NCBI RefSeq assembly: GCF_964340395.1
Contig: NC_135565.1
Coordinates: forward strand, 5,356,142-5,420,141
From: Glandiceps talaboti
Taxonomy: Eukaryota > Hemichordata > Enteropneusta > Spengelidae
DNA: 64,000 nt
Direction: 5' to 3'
The notes under the pieces are model-generated. The model had not been told where the DNA came from. It was given only the letters and a program-made list of their open reading frames with translations, and made no database searches. Made by a program: the position numbers and the translations under genes. This document shows positions 63,486-64,000 of this stretch, in pieces (within the stretch, counting starts at the first letter, position 1; every line of letters begins with the position of its first letter).

Positions 63486-64000
63486 TAAATCTGGTACTAT
63501 AAGTCTTGCTGACCAGAAGATTTTATATAGTGGAGAATCCGGTAAAAAGAAACGGTTCTAATTGACGTAAAGTAGGCAAAGCACTCGTAAGAATCCTGAT
63601 CAGTTAGGAATCAAGTATTAACTTCTACTTTTTTGACTATAGGTCGGTAGAAAGCCATAATAGCATCCTGGTAGTTGGGTTATTGTTTTAAAACTATTTT
63701 CTTTGAAATCTACGCAATTAAGAGACCCATTAATGCGAATATTGAATTGTCATACCTCATTATAATGTAAATAATTATGTAAAGTTTAATACCTTGTTGA
63801 AATGTATCTTTTATCTCATTTCTATGACTTTCTTATTATCAATACAGCTAAGTGACGTCTGTATTAATCCATTACTCTTCATCTATCTCAGTTTACAGAG
63901 AAATCTATTTACCAAAGTTTATTGTTGACGAGCTATGTAGTCTTATCGATATACAAATGTCTTGTAATCAACGTCAAGCCATTTTTTACTATTGTTTGAA
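63486..64000. other. AT-rich sequence downstream of the HNMT-like cluster
   Basis: No exon, repeat or RNA gene recognised. A further HNMT-like copy could begin beyond the window. Confidence 0.5.

Overview
The window is metazoan nuclear DNA: AT-rich, intron-bearing genes with GT-AG junctions, no operons, and very many micro- and minisatellites and small foldback elements. Gene content (a full GNPTAB-type Stealth phosphotransferase, a tandem family related to histamine N-methyltransferase, an expanded TRIM-NHL family) points to a marine invertebrate, most likely a non-vertebrate deuterostome such as a hemichordate, echinoderm or amphioxus. A lophotrochozoan cannot be excluded from sequence reading alone.

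Region 1 (about 1-45,900) is occupied by one minus-strand gene, GNPTAB, the alpha/beta precursor of UDP-GlcNAc:lysosomal-enzyme N-acetylglucosamine-1-phosphotransferase. I could place 19 exons from the start codon at 45,774 down to 324. They join in one frame (3,366 coding bases, 1,122 codons). The C-terminal part lies outside the window. The introns are crowded with minisatellites (27, 35, 36, 47, 54 and 77 bp units) and foldback elements.

Region 2 is nested inside the roughly 26-kb intron 15 of GNPTAB (5,003-30,853). It holds three intact, intronless plus-strand TRIM-NHL genes (RING, two B-boxes, coiled coil, filamin, NHL) on a 7.2-7.6 kb tandem repeat, a gene-less relic of the same unit, and about 88 copies of a 47-bp satellite.

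Region 3 (47,834-62,320) is a head-to-tail plus-strand cluster of three complete three-exon HNMT-like methyltransferase genes plus one solitary exon-1 pseudogene. The introns and spacers hold Helentron/pearl-like elements and compound tetranucleotide microsatellites. GNPTAB and the first HNMT-like gene are head to head, 2.06 kb apart.

Most unusual observations: (a) the 3' end of GNPTAB exon 10 with its splice donor is amplified into eight extra 77-bp tandem copies in the following intron, and exon 11 shows a weaker version of the same event; (b) TRIM copies 2 and 3 are almost identical upstream but diverge abruptly at the start of the reading frame; (c) the HNMT-like paralogues keep the methyltransferase fold signature and exon plan but appear to have lost the polar residues that hold histamine in the human enzyme.
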